Part shown: piece after piece, positions 57,392 to 64,000 of the stretch | Position numbering within the stretch: the stretch's first letter is position 1 | How the letters are laid out: each line of letters starts with the position of its first letter | Assembly: GCF_030817175.1 (NCBI RefSeq) | Contig: NZ_JAUSYY010000001.1 | Coordinates: forward strand, 2,852,001-2,916,000 | Reading direction: 5' to 3' | Length of the DNA: 64,000 bases | Origin: Agromyces ramosus | Lineage (GTDB): Bacteria > Actinomycetota > Actinomycetes > Actinomycetales > Microbacteriaceae | The notes under the pieces: generated by a model | Database searches by the model: none | The model's input: only the letters and a program-made list of their open reading frames with translations | What the model was told of the DNA's origin: nothing | Program-made: the position numbers and the translations under genes

Positions 57392-58717
57392 ATGGCGCAG
57401 CAGGAACGGTACGGACTCATCGGCACGGGCAGCCGCGCCGGCATGTACGTGCAGGCGCTCATCGGCGACCACGCCGACGTCGCCCGGCTCGTCGCGTGGA
57501 GCGACGTGAACCCCGGGCGCCTCGACGTGTACGAGCGCGAGGTCGTCGCGGCGGGGCATCCGTCGCCCGTTCGCTACGCCCCCGAAGACCTCGAGCGCAT
57601 GATCCGCGACGAACGCCTCGACCGCGTGATCGTGACCACGCCCGACTTCACGCACGCCGACTTCGTCGTGCGGTCGTTGCGCGCCGGTGCCGACGTCGTC
57701 GTCGAGAAGCCGCTCACGATCGACGCCGAGAGCGTGCGCCGCATCGGGGAGGCGATCGCCGAGACCGGGCGCGAGGTCATCACGACGTTCAACTACCGCT
57801 ACAGCCCGCGCAACTCCACGCTTCGCAAGGTCATCGCCGGGGGCGGCATCGGGCGGGTCACGAGCGTGCACTTCGAGTGGGCGCTCGACACCGTGCACGG
57901 CGCCGACTACTTCCGCCGCTGGCACCGCCAGAAGGCGAAGTCGGGCGGGCTCTTCATCCACAAGGCGTCGCACCACTTCGACCTCGTGAACTGGTGGATC
58001 CAGGCCACGCCCACGCGGGTGTTCGCGAGCGGCGGCCTGCGGTTCTACGGCGCGGACAACGCCGCCGCCCGCGGACTCGGCAAGCGGCCCTCGCGCGGCA
58101 CCGGCGTCACGGGCGACCCGTTCGCGCTCGACCTCGCCGCCGACCCGCGCATGAAGGAGCTCTACCTCGACAACGAGGAGCACGACGGGTACCTGCGCGA
58201 TCGCGACGTCTTCGACGCCGACATCACGATCGAGGACAACCTGGCCGCCCTCGTCGACTACGACACCGGCGCGACCATGAGCTACTCGCTCAACGCGCAC
58301 GCACCCTGGGAGGGTTACCGCGTCACCGTCAACGGCACCGAGGGCCGCGCCGAGCTCGAGGTGGTGGAGCGCGGTGCCGTGCTCATCGGCGACGACGGCC
58401 GCGTGGTCGTCGACCCGAGCATGCACCCCGACCATTCGGCGGTCGACGAGGTGCGCCCCGACTCCGAACGGCTCGTGCTGCAGCGCCACTGGGAGGGTGC
58501 CCAGGTCGTGCCCATCCCGGCCGGCATCGGCAGCCACGGCGGCGGCGACGCATACCTGCTCGACCACCTGTTCCACCGCGTCGCCGTCGACGAGCCGCTC
58601 GACCGCGTCGCCGGATACGTCGACGGCGTGAAAGCCGTGTCGGTCGGCATCGCGGGCAACCTGTCGCTTGCGAGCGGCGCCCCCGTGCTGATCTCGGAGC
58701 TCGAGCTGGGCATCTGA
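57392..58717 (+). CDS. Gfo/Idh/MocA family oxidoreductase
   Basis: 441 aa from ATG 57392, chosen because the ATG at 57341 would place both the LacI box and unrelated sequence in the protein. YGLIGTGSRAGMYVQALIGD is the NAD(P)-binding turn, VVVEKPLTIDAESVRRI the EKP motif, TFNYRYSPRNSTLRKVI follows, and GGLFIHKASHHFDLVNWWIQ gives the catalytic Lys/His pair. The length (about 440 aa) fits the subgroup with an insert before the C-terminal domain. The substrate is probably a sugar or sugar derivative. It is regulated by the divergent LacI protein and followed by a terminator-like hairpin at 58742. Confidence 0.9.
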   Translation: MAQQERYGLIGTGSRAGMYVQALIGDHADVARLVAWSDVNPGRLDVYEREVVAAGHPSPVRYAPEDLERMIRDERLDRVIVTTPDFTHADFVVRSLRAGADVVVEKPLTIDAESVRRIGEAIAETGREVITTFNYRYSPRNSTLRKVIAGGGIGRVTSVHFEWALDTVHGADYFRRWHRQKAKSGGLFIHKASHHFDLVNWWIQATPTRVFASGGLRFYGADNAAARGLGKRPSRGTGVTGDPFALDLAADPRMKELYLDNEEHDGYLRDRDVFDADITIEDNLAALVDYDTGATMSYSLNAHAPWEGYRVTVNGTEGRAELEVVERGAVLIGDDGRVVVDPSMHPDHSAVDEVRPDSERLVLQRHWEGAQVVPIPAGIGSHGGGDAYLLDHLFHRVAVDEPLDRVAGYVDGVKAVSVGIAGNLSLASGAPVLISELELGI

Positions 58718-58741
58718 CGGATGCCGCGCGGCGGCGTCGGA

Positions 58742-58779
58742 TCTGCGCGGGGACGGTGCAGCGTGCCGCCCCGCGCAGA
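58742..58779. terminator. Hairpin after the Gfo/Idh gene
   Basis: TCTGCGCGGGG (58742-58752) and CCCCGCGCAGA (58769-58779), 11-bp perfect arms around 16 nt, between the convergent Gfo/Idh and DUF4383 genes. Confidence 0.7.
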
Positions 58780-58797
58780 CCCGGGACCCCTCGGGCG

Positions 58798-59268
58798 CTA
58801 CGCCCGGGCGGTCCCCGTCGTGGTTCGGACGTCGCGCCGGCCGAGGAGCAGGCCGAGGGCGATCATGCCGATGGCGAGCAACGCGTGCAGCCAGTTGTCG
58901 GCCGAGTTCAACGGCACGAAGTTCGCCGGGTGGTCACCGCTCAGGAACACCCCGTAGACGAGCAGCACCGCGTAGACGACACCGCCCCAGATGAGGTAGT
59001 TGCGCGCCCCGGCAAAGCTCCTCGCCACGACGACTCCGGCGACGCCGAAGAGCAGGTGCACGATGTTGTGGAGCACCGACACCTGGAAGATCCCGAGCAG
59101 CATGGCCCCGGAGTCGTGGCCCGCGAACTCCATCGTCTCGAAGTTCGTGGTCAGGCCCGGGATGAACCCCGCGATGCCGACGACCAGGAAGACGATGCCG
59201 ACGACCAGGGCGGCCTTCTGCACGGCCGTTTCGGCGTATCTGGCGACTGGGTTGGCTGTGTTGGACAT
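58798..59268 (-). CDS. DUF4383 domain-containing membrane protein
   Basis: 156 aa from ATG 59268 (AAGGGA upstream). Four membrane helices: ALVVGIVFLVVGIAGFIPGL, IFQVSVLHNIVHLLFGVAGVVVA, YLIWGGVVYAVLLVYGVFL and WLHALLAIGMIALGLLLG. The HNIVHLLFG and NWLHALL histidine-containing motifs are those of DUF4383, common in actinobacteria and often stress-induced; function is unknown. It is not part of the sugar operons by orientation. The 147 bp upstream to the MFS gene showed no certain promoter. Confidence 0.9.
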   Translation of the reverse strand: MSNTANPVARYAETAVQKAALVVGIVFLVVGIAGFIPGLTTNFETMEFAGHDSGAMLLGIFQVSVLHNIVHLLFGVAGVVVARSFAGARNYLIWGGVVYAVLLVYGVFLSGDHPANFVPLNSADNWLHALLAIGMIALGLLLGRRDVRTTTGTARA

Positions 59269-59415
59269 CTGTGTTCCCTTCAGCGGGTCGGGGAGTGGTG
59301 CGACTCCATTCGCCATGATGTGCGTCGCTCACCGGATTCGTCAGGGGGTTGATTTCGCGGGCGAGCAGCAGTTTCAATACGCACGATGCCTCCAGCCCGA
59401 CGTCGGCGCGGCGGT

Positions 59416-60576
59416 TCAGCGATCGATGGGCTCGGCCGATCGGGGGTACGCGACGAGCATCGCGCCCGAGGCGATCCAGATGAGCCCGATCGCGACGATG
59501 AGCACCTCCGCGCCGAGCCCGGCGGCGATGCCCGCGACCGCCGCACCGGCGGCGGCCGCAGCCGCGCGGAGCCCGGCGCCGACCGTGAACACCTGCGAGC
59601 GCAGCGTCGGCGGGCTCTGCTGCTTGCGGATGAGCAGCATGGCGGCCGAACTGGCCGCGGTGAACAGGCCCGACACGCCGATCGCGGCGATCGTCCACGT
59701 CGTGCCGACATCGAGCGCCGCGAGCACCGTGAACACGCCGGTCGCGGCGAATCCGACGCCCATGGTGACCTCGGGCCTGAAGCGCGGCGGACTCGCCGAG
59801 TTCCACAGCGCGCCGAGCAAGCCGCCCAGCGCGAAGGCCGTGACGATGATCGCACCCTGCGCCGCATCGCCGGTGCGCGCGACCGCGAGGGCGACGGCGG
59901 CGATCGCGAGGCCGCCGGAGCCGAACTGGCTGACGGTGCCGCTGGTGGTGACGACGGCGAGCGGCCGGTGCGTCGCGATGTGGCGGAAGCCCGCCGCGAT
60001 CGTCGCGAGCATCGACCCGTGCGGCTCGCCCGGGAGCGGTCGCAGCCGCAACGGGATCGTCGCGATCGCCCCGAGTAGCGCGCTCCCGGCCATCAGCAGG
60101 GTCGCCGCACGGGCTGAGCCGAGTGCGGTCGCCGCGGCGACCGCGGCCGGACCGGCGACCGCGCCGAGGTTGTAGGCGAGCGCGTCGATCGCGTACGCCC
60201 GTCGTTCGTCGGGGATGACCTCGGTGACGAAGCTCGAGAGCCCGCCCATCAGGAACGGGATCGCCGTGCCGGCGATGACGAGCGCGACGGCGACCGACCA
60301 CACGGGAAGGTCGCCGAGGAAGGCGGCGACGGTGAACGCCGCGGCCGTCACCAGCCCGGCACCGGCCATGAGCACGCCGGGCCGGTGCGTGCGGTCGAGC
60401 ACGGCGCCCACGATCGGCGCGGCGAGGATGCTCGGACCGAGCGCCGCGGCCGCGAGCAGCCCGCCGAGCGCGACATCGCCGAGTTGTTCGACGGCGAGCA
60501 CGGGGATCGCCACCGTGATGCCGCCCACCGCCAGGCGGGGCGGCGTGGCGGCAGCCAGGTATGCGCTGACGCCCAC
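59416..60576 (-). CDS. MFS transporter
   Basis: 386 aa with about twelve membrane segments, GTG start 60576 directly at the stop of the dehydrogenase gene upstream. Loop 2-3 reads VGAVLDRTHRPGVLM, a motif A variant, and GLSSFVTEVIPDERRAYAID resembles the MFS_1 subgroup of small-molecule exporters and importers. Co-transcription with dehydrogenase, enolase-type dehydratase and KdgD suggests uptake of an aldarate or a precursor, though sequence alone would also allow an exporter. It is the last gene of the operon entering from the right edge. Confidence 0.85.
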   Translation of the reverse strand: MGVSAYLAAATPPRLAVGGITVAIPVLAVEQLGDVALGGLLAAAALGPSILAAPIVGAVLDRTHRPGVLMAGAGLVTAAAFTVAAFLGDLPVWSVAVALVIAGTAIPFLMGGLSSFVTEVIPDERRAYAIDALAYNLGAVAGPAAVAAATALGSARAATLLMAGSALLGAIATIPLRLRPLPGEPHGSMLATIAAGFRHIATHRPLAVVTTSGTVSQFGSGGLAIAAVALAVARTGDAAQGAIIVTAFALGGLLGALWNSASPPRFRPEVTMGVGFAATGVFTVLAALDVGTTWTIAAIGVSGLFTAASSAAMLLIRKQQSPPTLRSQVFTVGAGLRAAAAAAGAAVAGIAAGLGAEVLIVAIGLIWIASGAMLVAYPRSAEPIDR

Positions 60577-62061
60577 TCAGCCGACCGGCGAACCCGGGAG
60601 CGTGAGCACCCCATCGACACGGCGGGGGATGCCGAGGGGGTTGGCTTCGCGGAGCTCGGCGGGGAGCGCCGACTCGGGCGCATCCTGATACGCGACCGGG
60701 CGCAGGAAGCGGCGCAACGCGGTCACGCCCACCGAGGTGTGGATCGAGGTCGTCGACGGCCACGGTCCGCCATGCTGCTGCGCCCAGCTCACCGCGACAC
60801 CCGTGGGCCAGCCGGCGAAGAGCACGCGTCCGGCGATCTCGGCCAGCACGTCGACGATGCCGCCGATTTCCTCTCCGGGCTCGGCGTGCACCGTGGCCGT
60901 GAGGCTGCCGCCGATGGCCCGAATCGCGTCGAGGGCGTCGTCGAGGTCGTCGTAATCGACGACGAGCGTCGACGGGCCGAAGCATTCGGTGAGCAGCGCC
61001 GCCGGGTCGGCGAGCACCGTGTCGGTCGTCGTGGCGAGCACGACGGCCGAGCCGGTGCCCGGCTGCTGGACGGCGTCGCCCGCGACGACCGTGATGCCGT
61101 CATGGGCGACGAGGCCGCCCACCCCGTCGGCGAATGCCGCGGCGATGCCGTCGGTCAGCATCGGAACCGGCCGGGTCGCCCCGACGGCCGCGCCGACCCG
61201 CTCGGCGAAGCCCGCCGCCGCGGGGACGAAGACCACGCCGGGGTTCGTGCAGAATTGCCCGACGCCGAGGGTGAAGGATGCCGCGAGGCCGGCCGCGAGC
61301 TCGTCGGCGCGGGCGTCGAGCGCGGCCGCCGTGATCAGCACGGGGTTCACGGCGCTGAGCTCGCCGTAGAAGGGGATCGGATCGGGCCGGCCCGACGCCA
61401 GGTCGAAGAGGGCGCGGCCCCCGTGCAGCGAACCGGTGAATCCCACGGCCCGGATCGCCGGGTGCTGCACGAGCGCGACACCCGTCTCGCGCCCCTCGAC
61501 GAGCGCGAACACGCCGTCGGGTGCGCCGGCCGTGGCGAGTGCGCGGCCGACGACCTCGGCCGTGCGACGCGAGAGCCGCGGGTGCGCGGAGTGCCCCTTC
61601 ACGATCACGGGGCATCCGGCTGCGAGGGCCGACGCGGTGTCGCCGCCCGCGACCGAGAAGGCGAACGGGAAGTTCGAGGCACTGAACACCGCGACCGGGC
61701 CGAGCGGGCGGAGCATGCGCCGGAGGTCGGGGCGCGGCGGGATCGTGTCGGCGTTCGGGTGATCGACGGTCGCCTCGAGGTAGGAGCCCTCGACGACCGC
61801 CTCGGCGAACAGGCGCAGCTGCGAGGTGGTGCGCGCGAGCTCGCCGGTCAGGCGCGGCGTGCCGAGGTGCGACTCCTCGTCGGCGATCGCGATGAGCTCG
61901 GGGCCTCCGGCGTCGAGGGCGTCGGCGACCGCGGTGAGCCAGGCCGCACGCTCGGCGGCGGTCGACGCGATGGTGACGGCGAAGGCGCCGCGGGCGGCAT
62001 CCGCCACCTCGTCGAGCGAGGCGTGGGCGGCGGTGCCGGTTGCGGCTTCGGTGGTCGTCAT
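60577..62061 (-). CDS. 2-oxoglutarate semialdehyde (2,5-dioxovalerate) dehydrogenase, second copy
   Basis: 494 aa from ATG 62061 (GGAGGAATC just upstream). Same subgroup as 35600-37171: VFSASNFPFAFSVAGGDTAS (about 125-144), Glu234 in PIPFYGELSAVNP and Cys271 in GVGQFCTNPG. It lacks the about 30-residue N-terminal extension of the first copy, with about 60% identity by eye in the aligned N-terminal third. It should oxidise the semialdehyde made by the KdgD at 63167. It overlaps the upstream dehydratase stop by ATGA and abuts the MFS gene. Presumably it serves a second inducer or substrate (for example galactarate beside glucarate). Confidence 0.9.
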   Translation of the reverse strand: MTTTEAATGTAAHASLDEVADAARGAFAVTIASTAAERAAWLTAVADALDAGGPELIAIADEESHLGTPRLTGELARTTSQLRLFAEAVVEGSYLEATVDHPNADTIPPRPDLRRMLRPLGPVAVFSASNFPFAFSVAGGDTASALAAGCPVIVKGHSAHPRLSRRTAEVVGRALATAGAPDGVFALVEGRETGVALVQHPAIRAVGFTGSLHGGRALFDLASGRPDPIPFYGELSAVNPVLITAAALDARADELAAGLAASFTLGVGQFCTNPGVVFVPAAAGFAERVGAAVGATRPVPMLTDGIAAAFADGVGGLVAHDGITVVAGDAVQQPGTGSAVVLATTTDTVLADPAALLTECFGPSTLVVDYDDLDDALDAIRAIGGSLTATVHAEPGEEIGGIVDVLAEIAGRVLFAGWPTGVAVSWAQQHGGPWPSTTSIHTSVGVTALRRFLRPVAYQDAPESALPAELREANPLGIPRRVDGVLTLPGSPVG

Positions 62062-63170
62062 GATTCCTCCGTGGGATGAACGGATGCCGCGGCATGCGCT
62101 CGGTCGTCGATGAAGCGAATGCCGAGTCCAGTCTGCCCTGTCGTGCGCACGGTATTGCCGTCGACCGCGACAGGGGAGGGCGCGGCGAGTGCCCCGAGCT
62201 CGTCGAACGCGGCATCCTCCACCGCCTCGACGAGGTGGTCGCCGGGCAGCACGAGGGCGAGCTGCGCCGAGAGCTCGAGGAGCAGGTGCGGTGCGAGCTC
62301 GATGCCGCGCTCGGCGGCGGCGGCGGCGATGGCGAGGAACGGCGTGATGCCGCCGACGCGCACGATGTTCGGTTGTACGACGTCGACGACGCCGGCATCC
62401 ATGAACTCGGCGAAGCGGTAGCGGGTGTGCAGGTTCTCGCCGAGCGCGATCGGCACCTCGATGCGCTCGCGGAGCGCGATGTGCGCGGCGAGGTCGTCGG
62501 CGCGGAGCGGCTCCTCGATCCAGGTGAGGTCGAAGCGGGCCAGCGCATCGATCGCACGCTCGGCCTGCTCGAGGCTCCAACGCTGGTTCGCGTCGATCAT
62601 GAGGCGGCGATCGGGACCGATGACCTCGCGTACCGCGGCGAGGCGCTCGATGTCGTCGGCCACATCGGGGCTCCCGACCTTGACCTTCACCGCGTCGAAT
62701 CCGGAGGCGACCCAGCGTTCGGCTTGGGCGACGAGCTCGGGCAGCGGGTAGTGCAGGTTCACGCCGCTGCCGTAGACCTCGGCCGTCTCATGGCGGCGGC
62801 CGAGGTGGTCGGTGATGCCCGCGCCGGCGCGGCGCGCGGCGAGATCCCAGAGGGCGAGGTCGAGTCCCGCCATCGAGATCGTCGTGATGCCGCCGCCGCC
62901 GCCCTCGTGCAGGTGCGTCCAGAGCGGCGTCCAGAGCGACTCGGCGTCGGCGTCGCGGCCGATCGCGAACGCGGTCACGTCGTGGTCGAGGTGCGCCTGG
63001 ACGGCGGCTGCGCCGATCGAGGGCGTCCACGAGAACCCGTGGCCGCGGTCGCCCGCGCTGTCTTCGACGACGACCTCGACGAGCGAGAGGTCGCGGACGT
63101 CGGGCCCCCAGGCGCGATGGAGGGGCACGCGGATGCCGCGCGTCGAGATGCGCCGGATCGTCGTGGTCAC
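62058..63170 (-). CDS. Mandelate racemase/enolase-superfamily sugar-acid dehydratase
   Basis: 370 aa. The catalytic Lys pair is in AVKVKVG (162, 164); metal ligands are Asp193 in MIDANQRW, the Glu in WIEEPL (219) and Glu245 in ALGENLHTR; the catalytic His295 is in IELAPHLLLEL. This K/D/E/E/H pattern is of the mandelate racemase subgroup, unlike the glucarate dehydratase subgroup at 37171 with Asn as third ligand. Lying between KdgD and semialdehyde dehydrogenase, it probably dehydrates a different hexarate (galactarate, talarate or a stereoisomer) to the same keto-deoxy product. ATGA overlaps join both neighbours. Confidence 0.88.
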   Translation of the reverse strand: MTTTIRRISTRGIRVPLHRAWGPDVRDLSLVEVVVEDSAGDRGHGFSWTPSIGAAAVQAHLDHDVTAFAIGRDADAESLWTPLWTHLHEGGGGGITTISMAGLDLALWDLAARRAGAGITDHLGRRHETAEVYGSGVNLHYPLPELVAQAERWVASGFDAVKVKVGSPDVADDIERLAAVREVIGPDRRLMIDANQRWSLEQAERAIDALARFDLTWIEEPLRADDLAAHIALRERIEVPIALGENLHTRYRFAEFMDAGVVDVVQPNIVRVGGITPFLAIAAAAAERGIELAPHLLLELSAQLALVLPGDHLVEAVEDAAFDELGALAAPSPVAVDGNTVRTTGQTGLGIRFIDDRAHAAASVHPTEES

Positions 63171-64000
63171 CGCACCGCGCCCGCCGCCTCGAGTCGCGCC
63201 GCGAGCGCGAGCCCGTCGTCGAGGATCGTCGCGAGGCGGGCCTCCTGCGCGGCCGTCGGGTCGACGAGCGGGGGACGCACCGACCCGACCGGCAGGCCGC
63301 GGAGGCGCAGGCCCGCCTTGATCAGAGAAACGCCGAACCCGGGGGTCTCGTCACGCAGCCGCACGAGCGGGGTGTAGAACTCGCGCAGGAGCGTCATGCG
63401 CGTTGGCTCGTCGCCGTCGGTATAGGCGCGATAGTGCAGCGCGGCGAGCTCGGGGAGCATCGCGAACGCGGCGGAGGAGTAGAGCGGGATGCCGATGCCG
63501 CGGTAGGCGCCCTGGCTGAGCTCGGCGGTGAGCAGGCCGTTGAAGAACTGGAGCTCGCGTCCGGTCGCCCCGGCGGCGAGCACGATCTCCTGGGCGAGCC
63601 CGATGTCTCCCGTGCCGTCCTTGAAGCCGATGACGCGGGGGTTCGCGGCGAGGCGTGCGATGGCGTCAGCCGTGTACCGGGCGGTGCCGCGGTGGTAGAC
63701 GATGACCGGCACGTCGGTCGCGGCGGCGACGGCCTCGACCCACGCGACGAGCCCGTCGGTGGTGCCCGACACGAGGTAGGGGGGCAGCAGGAGCAACCCG
63801 TCGGCGCCTGCAGCTTCCGCGCCGCGAGCGAGCTCGACCGCGTGGCCGAGCGGGCCGCCGGCGCCCGCGATGACGGGGACGCGGCCCGCGACGACGTCGA
63901 CGGTGGTGCGTACGACGTCGACGACCTCGCGTTCGGAGAGCGCGTGGAACTCACCGGTGCCGCACGCGGGGAAGACCCCGCCGGGGCCGAAGGGGAGCCG
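63167..64000 (-). CDS. kdgD: 5-dehydro-4-deoxyglucarate dehydratase, second copy, 5' part beyond the window
   Basis: The frame is open to the right edge and ends at the stop 63167-63169, so about 277 of some 305 residues are visible; roughly the first 30 are missing. GGVFPACGTGEFHALSEREV, VIVYHRGTARYTADA and VIGFKDGTGD with the Schiff-base Lys match the KdgD at 39525-40451 nearly residue for residue, as does the C-terminus GFGVSLIKAGLRLRGLPVGS. Same reaction: hydro-lyase/decarboxylase producing 2-oxoglutarate semialdehyde. It is the upstream member seen of a four-gene operon with the enolase-type dehydratase, semialdehyde dehydrogenase and MFS permease. Confidence 0.93.
   Translation of the reverse strand, partial: RLPFGPGGVFPACGTGEFHALSEREVVDVVRTTVDVVAGRVPVIAGAGGPLGHAVELARGAEAAGADGLLLLPPYLVSGTTDGLVAWVEAVAAATDVPVIVYHRGTARYTADAIARLAANPRVIGFKDGTGDIGLAQEIVLAAGATGRELQFFNGLLTAELSQGAYRGIGIPLYSSAAFAMLPELAALHYRAYTDGDEPTRMTLLREFYTPLVRLRDETPGFGVSLIKAGLRLRGLPVGSVRPPLVDPTAAQEARLATILDDGLALAARLEAAGAVR

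Noticed and set aside
1..64000. Search for tRNA, rRNA, CRISPR arrays, insertion sequences, integrases and attachment sites
   Set aside because: No cloverleaf, spaced direct repeats, transposase or recombinase motifs were recognised by eye; a covariance-model scan was not possible here.

Overview
The window is a GC-rich (visually about 70%) actinobacterial chromosome segment. Several features point to a Microbacteriaceae-type soil or plant-associated organism: a ClgR/PopR-type regulator next to paired clpP genes, an Eis-like acetyltransferase, many genes whose start codon sits 6-7 nt after a TANNNT -10 box (leaderless mRNAs), frequent 4-nt ATGA overlaps inside operons, and a striking excess of GGATGCC/GGCATCC. 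The genus cannot be fixed from sequence alone. No rRNA, tRNA, CRISPR array, transposase or integrase was seen, and no gene-free stretch exceeds 300 bases.

Positions 1-31 kb hold housekeeping and stress genes. In order: a DUF1540 fragment; two MarR/oxidoreductase pairs with operator-like palindromes; a ClgR/PopR-like regulator with a sirtuin (frameshifted) and a ClpP pair in which the downstream subunit has lost its catalytic serine; an MBL hydrolase, a Nudix hydrolase, an FAD oxidoreductase and a lipase-maturation-factor-like protein; an MFS exporter, an AI-2E-family protein and a heme peroxidase (frameshifted); a xylose-type sugar ABC system; an Eis-like acetyltransferase divergent from an ABC half-transporter; a receiver-like/thioredoxin-reductase-like flavoprotein divergent from an 869-aa DUF4062-NTPase-TPR protein; a membrane protein; and a 1359-aa secreted metallophosphoesterase.

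Positions 31-64 kb form a carbohydrate and sugar-acid catabolic island. A LacI-box operon (Gfo/Idh oxidoreductase, DUF993 protein, TIM-barrel isomerase) lies next to a plus-strand operon (SDR, semialdehyde dehydrogenase, glucarate dehydratase, MBL hydrolase). A nine-gene minus-strand operon follows: ABC importer, a 650-aa protein of unknown family, RraA-like aldolase, amidohydrolase/lactonase, aldo/keto reductase, GntR regulator and KdgD. An aldose epimerase with a second 650-aa paralog diverges from it. Then come an AraC regulator, a DUF5107-TPR protein, a LacI regulator divergent from another Gfo/Idh oxidoreductase, a DUF4383 protein, an MFS permease and a second semialdehyde dehydrogenase/enolase-superfamily dehydratase/KdgD set that runs off the right edge.

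Together the island encodes a non-phosphorylating route: sugar or uronate oxidised to a lactone, opened to an aldarate, dehydrated, then taken by KdgD and the semialdehyde dehydrogenase to 2-oxoglutarate. Three matching 13-nt palindromes (ATCGA-N3-TCGWT), at the SDR promoter, inside the gntR 5' end and in the divergent transporter/epimerase promoter, suggest one GntR regulon. Three genes in the first 14 kb carry one extra base in a homopolymer run, so base-calling errors should be excluded before they are called pseudogenes.
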